A stretch of DNA of 5,390 nucleotides from Rhodospirillaceae bacterium (GTDB lineage Bacteria > Pseudomonadota > Alphaproteobacteria > SP197), in assembly GCA_018700655.1 (NCBI GenBank), contig JABIUG010000291.1:1-5390 (forward strand), given 5' to 3'. A model generated the notes under the pieces. It saw nothing but the letters and a program-made list of their open reading frames with translations, did no database searches and was not told where the DNA came from. The stretch's first letter is position 1, and every line of letters begins with the position of its first letter. Made by a program: the position numbers and the translations under genes. Positions 4,460 through 5,390 of the stretch are shown one piece after another.

Positions 4460-5390
4460 ATGGGTCATTCACGGGTCGCCGCGGCGCAGGTCGTTCAATA
4501 TGGTGCCATGGAGGGCAGCATACCACCGACCGATCTCGACAAGGTCCGGCGCGACCGGCTGGCGAATGTTCACCGGGAGCTTCGCAATCGCGACCTTGCC
4601 GGCGCCGTGCTGCTCGACCAGCTCAATGTCCGCTATGCGACCGATGCGACCAACATGCAGGTCTGGTGCCTGCACAACGAGGTCCACTACTGCTTTGTGG
4701 CAACCGACGGCCCCTGCATCCTGTTTGATTTCAGTCACGTCGCACATCTCAGCGACGGACTTCCCGGCGTCACCGAACGGCGTCCGGCGCGCGGCGTCTA
4801 CTACATGGGCTCGGGCAGCCGCATGCAGGAGCACGCAACAGAGTTTGCCCGCCAGATTGCCGATCTCGTGCGCGAACACGGTGGCGGCAACAAACGGATC
4901 GCCTTTGATCGTTCCGGGCCCGACAGCTTCATCGCGCTGCAGAATGAAAGCCTGGAGCTGCACGACGGCTTCGAGATGATGGAAGAAGCGCGCAAGATCA
5001 AAACACCTGAAGAAATCATTCTGATGCGCCATTCTATTAATTCATCGGAAAAGGGCATCCAGGCGATGCGCGATTACCTGCGGCCCGGCATCACCGAGAA
5101 TGCGCTTTGGGCCAAGCTCCATGAGGTCAACATCGCTGAAGGCGGCGAATGGATCGAGACCCGCCTGCTCGCTTCGGGGCCACGCACCAATCCCTGGATG
5201 AGCGAATGTTCGATGCGGGTGATCGAAAAGGGCGACATGGTGAGTTTCGATACCGACCTGATCGGCCCCTACGGCTATTGCTCCGATATCAGTCGGGCAT
5301 GGGTCTGCGATGCCCAGCCGAGCAATGAACAGCGCCGTCTCTACATGACCGCAATGGAGCAGCTCGAACACAACCGTGAACTGGTCAAAC
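4460..5390 (+). CDS. DddP-like M24 metallopeptidase-fold protein (candidate DMSP lyase), 3' partial
   Basis: The frame runs from ATG 4460, with GGAG at 4449-4452 seven nt upstream, to the right edge: 310 codons without a stop. The fold is creatinase/aminopeptidase P (M24): an N-terminal domain (about 1-180) and the start of the pita-bread domain. Several stretches match what I remember of DddP, the DMSP lyase of roseobacters: NVRYATDATNMQVW (56-69), GGEWIETRLLASGPRTNPW (228-246) and SFDTDLIGPYGYCSDISRAW (262-281). Metal-site Asp264, Asp266 and Asp276 have the 0/+2/+12 spacing of DddP Asp295/297/307, whereas ordinary M24 peptidases have two Asp 11 apart. DddP makes acrylate and dimethylsulfide from DMSP in the cytoplasm. 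The remaining ligands (His, two Glu) and the catalytic Asp lie beyond the window, so lyase activity is not proved. A divergent DddP-like hydrolase is the alternative. Its N-terminus is about 30 residues shorter than DddP of Roseovarius. Confidence 0.9.
   Translation, partial: MGHSRVAAAQVVQYGAMEGSIPPTDLDKVRRDRLANVHRELRNRDLAGAVLLDQLNVRYATDATNMQVWCLHNEVHYCFVATDGPCILFDFSHVAHLSDGLPGVTERRPARGVYYMGSGSRMQEHATEFARQIADLVREHGGGNKRIAFDRSGPDSFIALQNESLELHDGFEMMEEARKIKTPEEIILMRHSINSSEKGIQAMRDYLRPGITENALWAKLHEVNIAEGGEWIETRLLASGPRTNPWMSECSMRVIEKGDMVSFDTDLIGPYGYCSDISRAWVCDAQPSNEQRRLYMTAMEQLEHNRELVK

Noticed and set aside
4469..5032. Minus-strand open frame (187 codons) inside the DddP-like gene
   Set aside because: The + strand frame has clear M24/DddP motifs over the same bases; the minus frame has no recognisable motif or ribosome binding site.

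Overview
The window is a gene-dense stretch of a high-GC bacterial genome, most likely a marine-type alphaproteobacterium. That assignment is an inference from protein character: an M24 protein very close in sequence signature to the DMSP lyase DddP, a PcaF-type thiolase, a FabG-like SDR and an SNase-like periplasmic protein. No rRNA, tRNA, transposase, CRISPR array or other mobile-element hallmark is visible.

Left region (1-1020): a two-gene unit on the + strand. The window opens inside the 3' end of a gene resembling the C-terminal end of tRNA-guanine transglycosylase (Tgt), but without the zinc-binding cysteines expected there. It overlaps by 8 nt a complete gene of the Arm/Rmt family of 16S rRNA (guanine-1405-N7)-methyltransferases, the enzymes that give high-level resistance to 4,6-disubstituted deoxystreptamine aminoglycosides. 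This overlapping pair of a base-exchange-like enzyme and an rRNA methyltransferase is the most notable content. I recall, unverified, that a tRNA-ribosyltransferase-like gene has been described next to mobile rmtD, so this could be a native or ancestral form of that arrangement.

Middle region (1021-2343): a candidate sigma70 promoter (1033-1061) starts a new unit with a secreted SNase-fold protein that has lost several catalytic residues. It is followed by an unrecognised 197-aa cytosolic protein that looks like a tandem duplication of a ferredoxin-like alpha/beta unit. That gene converges on the next one with only 14 nt between the two stop codons.

Right region (2358-5390): a 3-oxoadipyl-CoA/acetyl-CoA-type thiolase on the - strand, divergent from a classical SDR oxidoreductase on the + strand. 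The roughly 70-nt divergent region contains a candidate thiolase promoter and a perfect 11-bp palindrome. The SDR has no ordinary start codon at the position its fold requires: an ATA sits exactly there. After a 71-nt gap a DddP-like M24 protein begins and runs off the right edge, with 310 codons visible. Together this side suggests catabolism of organic acids or DMSP-like compounds, but no direct biochemical link between the thiolase, SDR and DddP-like protein can be proved from this window.
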